64,000 nucleotides of DNA. It comes from RUG626 sp964553775 (GTDB lineage Bacteria; Bacillota; Clostridia; Oscillospirales; Oscillospiraceae). The stretch covers positions 22,554 through 86,553 of the forward strand of contig CAZKLU010000001.1 of NCBI GenBank assembly GCA_964553775.1, read 5' to 3'. Positions 63,962-64,000 of the stretch are shown here, in pieces. The notes beneath the pieces are model-generated. The model was not told where the DNA came from. It worked only from the letters and a program-made list of their open reading frames with translations, and made no database searches. Made by a program: the position numbers and the translations under genes. Every line of letters starts with the position of its first letter. Position 1 is the first letter of the stretch.

Positions 63962-63990
63962 ATTATAACGGAATTTTATCCGTTTGGCAA
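63962..63990 (-). promoter_or_regulatory. Sigma-A promoter of the foldase gene
   Basis: On the minus strand TTGCCA (63985-63990) and TATAAT (63962-63967) are 17 bases apart, about 80 bases upstream of the start codon. Confidence 0.75.
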
Positions 63991-64000
63991 GGAGACATTT

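Noticed and set aside
1..64000. CRISPR arrays, rRNA, tRNA genes, transposases, prophage genes
   Set aside because: No regularly spaced repeats, no rRNA or tRNA-like sequences and no integrase/transposase or phage proteins were recognised on either strand.

Overview
The window looks like a chromosomal segment of a motile, spore-forming Clostridia bacterium, most likely from the Oscillospirales/Ruminococcaceae side of the Firmicutes. The evidence is a Gram-positive type flagellar operon with FliY in place of FliN, a CheC/CheD/CheV adaptation set, SLH-domain surface proteins, a YpeB germination protein, DUF951, a PrsA-like foldase, and strong AGGAGG-type ribosome sites with TTGACA/TATAAT promoters. 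A run of exactly 100 N (24091-24190) inside flgE marks an assembly gap, so this is a draft or metagenome assembly. Lineage is inferred from gene content only.

Layout. 1-5.6 kb: a partial SLH protein, an SLH-anchored carboxylesterase, a 46-residue membrane peptide and a beta-helical Cthe_2159-like lipoprotein with a Gly/Met-rich tail. 5.7-34.3 kb: about 33 genes, all on the minus strand, encoding a nearly complete flagellum and part of chemotaxis. Transcription order is flgB-flgC-fliE-fliF-fliG-fliH-fliI-fliJ-fliK-flgD-(TIGR02530)-flgE-flbD-motA-motB-fliM-fliY-cheY-fliO-fliP-fliQ-fliR-flhB, a 364-bp gap, then flhA-fliA-flgF/G-flgG/F-cheC-cheD, then cheV-(EAL/HDOD)-yjfB-like-Hpt. fliL, flhF, flhG, flagellin and cheA/cheW/cheB/cheR are not in the cluster. 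34.9-36.5 kb: a methyl-accepting chemoreceptor, divergent from gltX.

36.7-49.3 kb: gltX, a convergent ypeB, a selenium module (yedE, a TusA-like carrier, DUF3343, selD), an SLH-beta-lactamase-fold hydrolase, an NCS2 purine permease, a HAD phosphatase and 6-phosphofructokinase. 49.6-57.7 kb: an SLH-LRR-CHAP protein, DUF951, rarA, glf (UDP-galactopyranose mutase), a family 2 glycosyltransferase, an 8-oxoguanine glycosylase-like enzyme and a DUF362 protein. 57.7-63.9 kb: a two-gene 2-hydroxyacyl-CoA dehydratase activase-related system and a PrsA/SurA-like foldase with its own promoter at the window edge.

Most interesting observations. (1) FliY carries three near-identical copies of a FliM-N-terminus-like motif (MSQEEIERMM) in its inter-domain linker, where this family normally has one at the N-terminus. 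(2) A 117-bp sequence between the convergent gltX and ypeB genes can be drawn as a compact four-way-junction RNA with a 10-bp closing stem and U-G pairs that favour the + strand. (3) A 145-bp element bounded by perfect 13-bp inverted repeats sits between the likely flagellar operon promoter and flgB. (4) Two multi-hairpin intergenic segments share a hairpin. No CRISPR array, rRNA, tRNA or transposase gene was seen.
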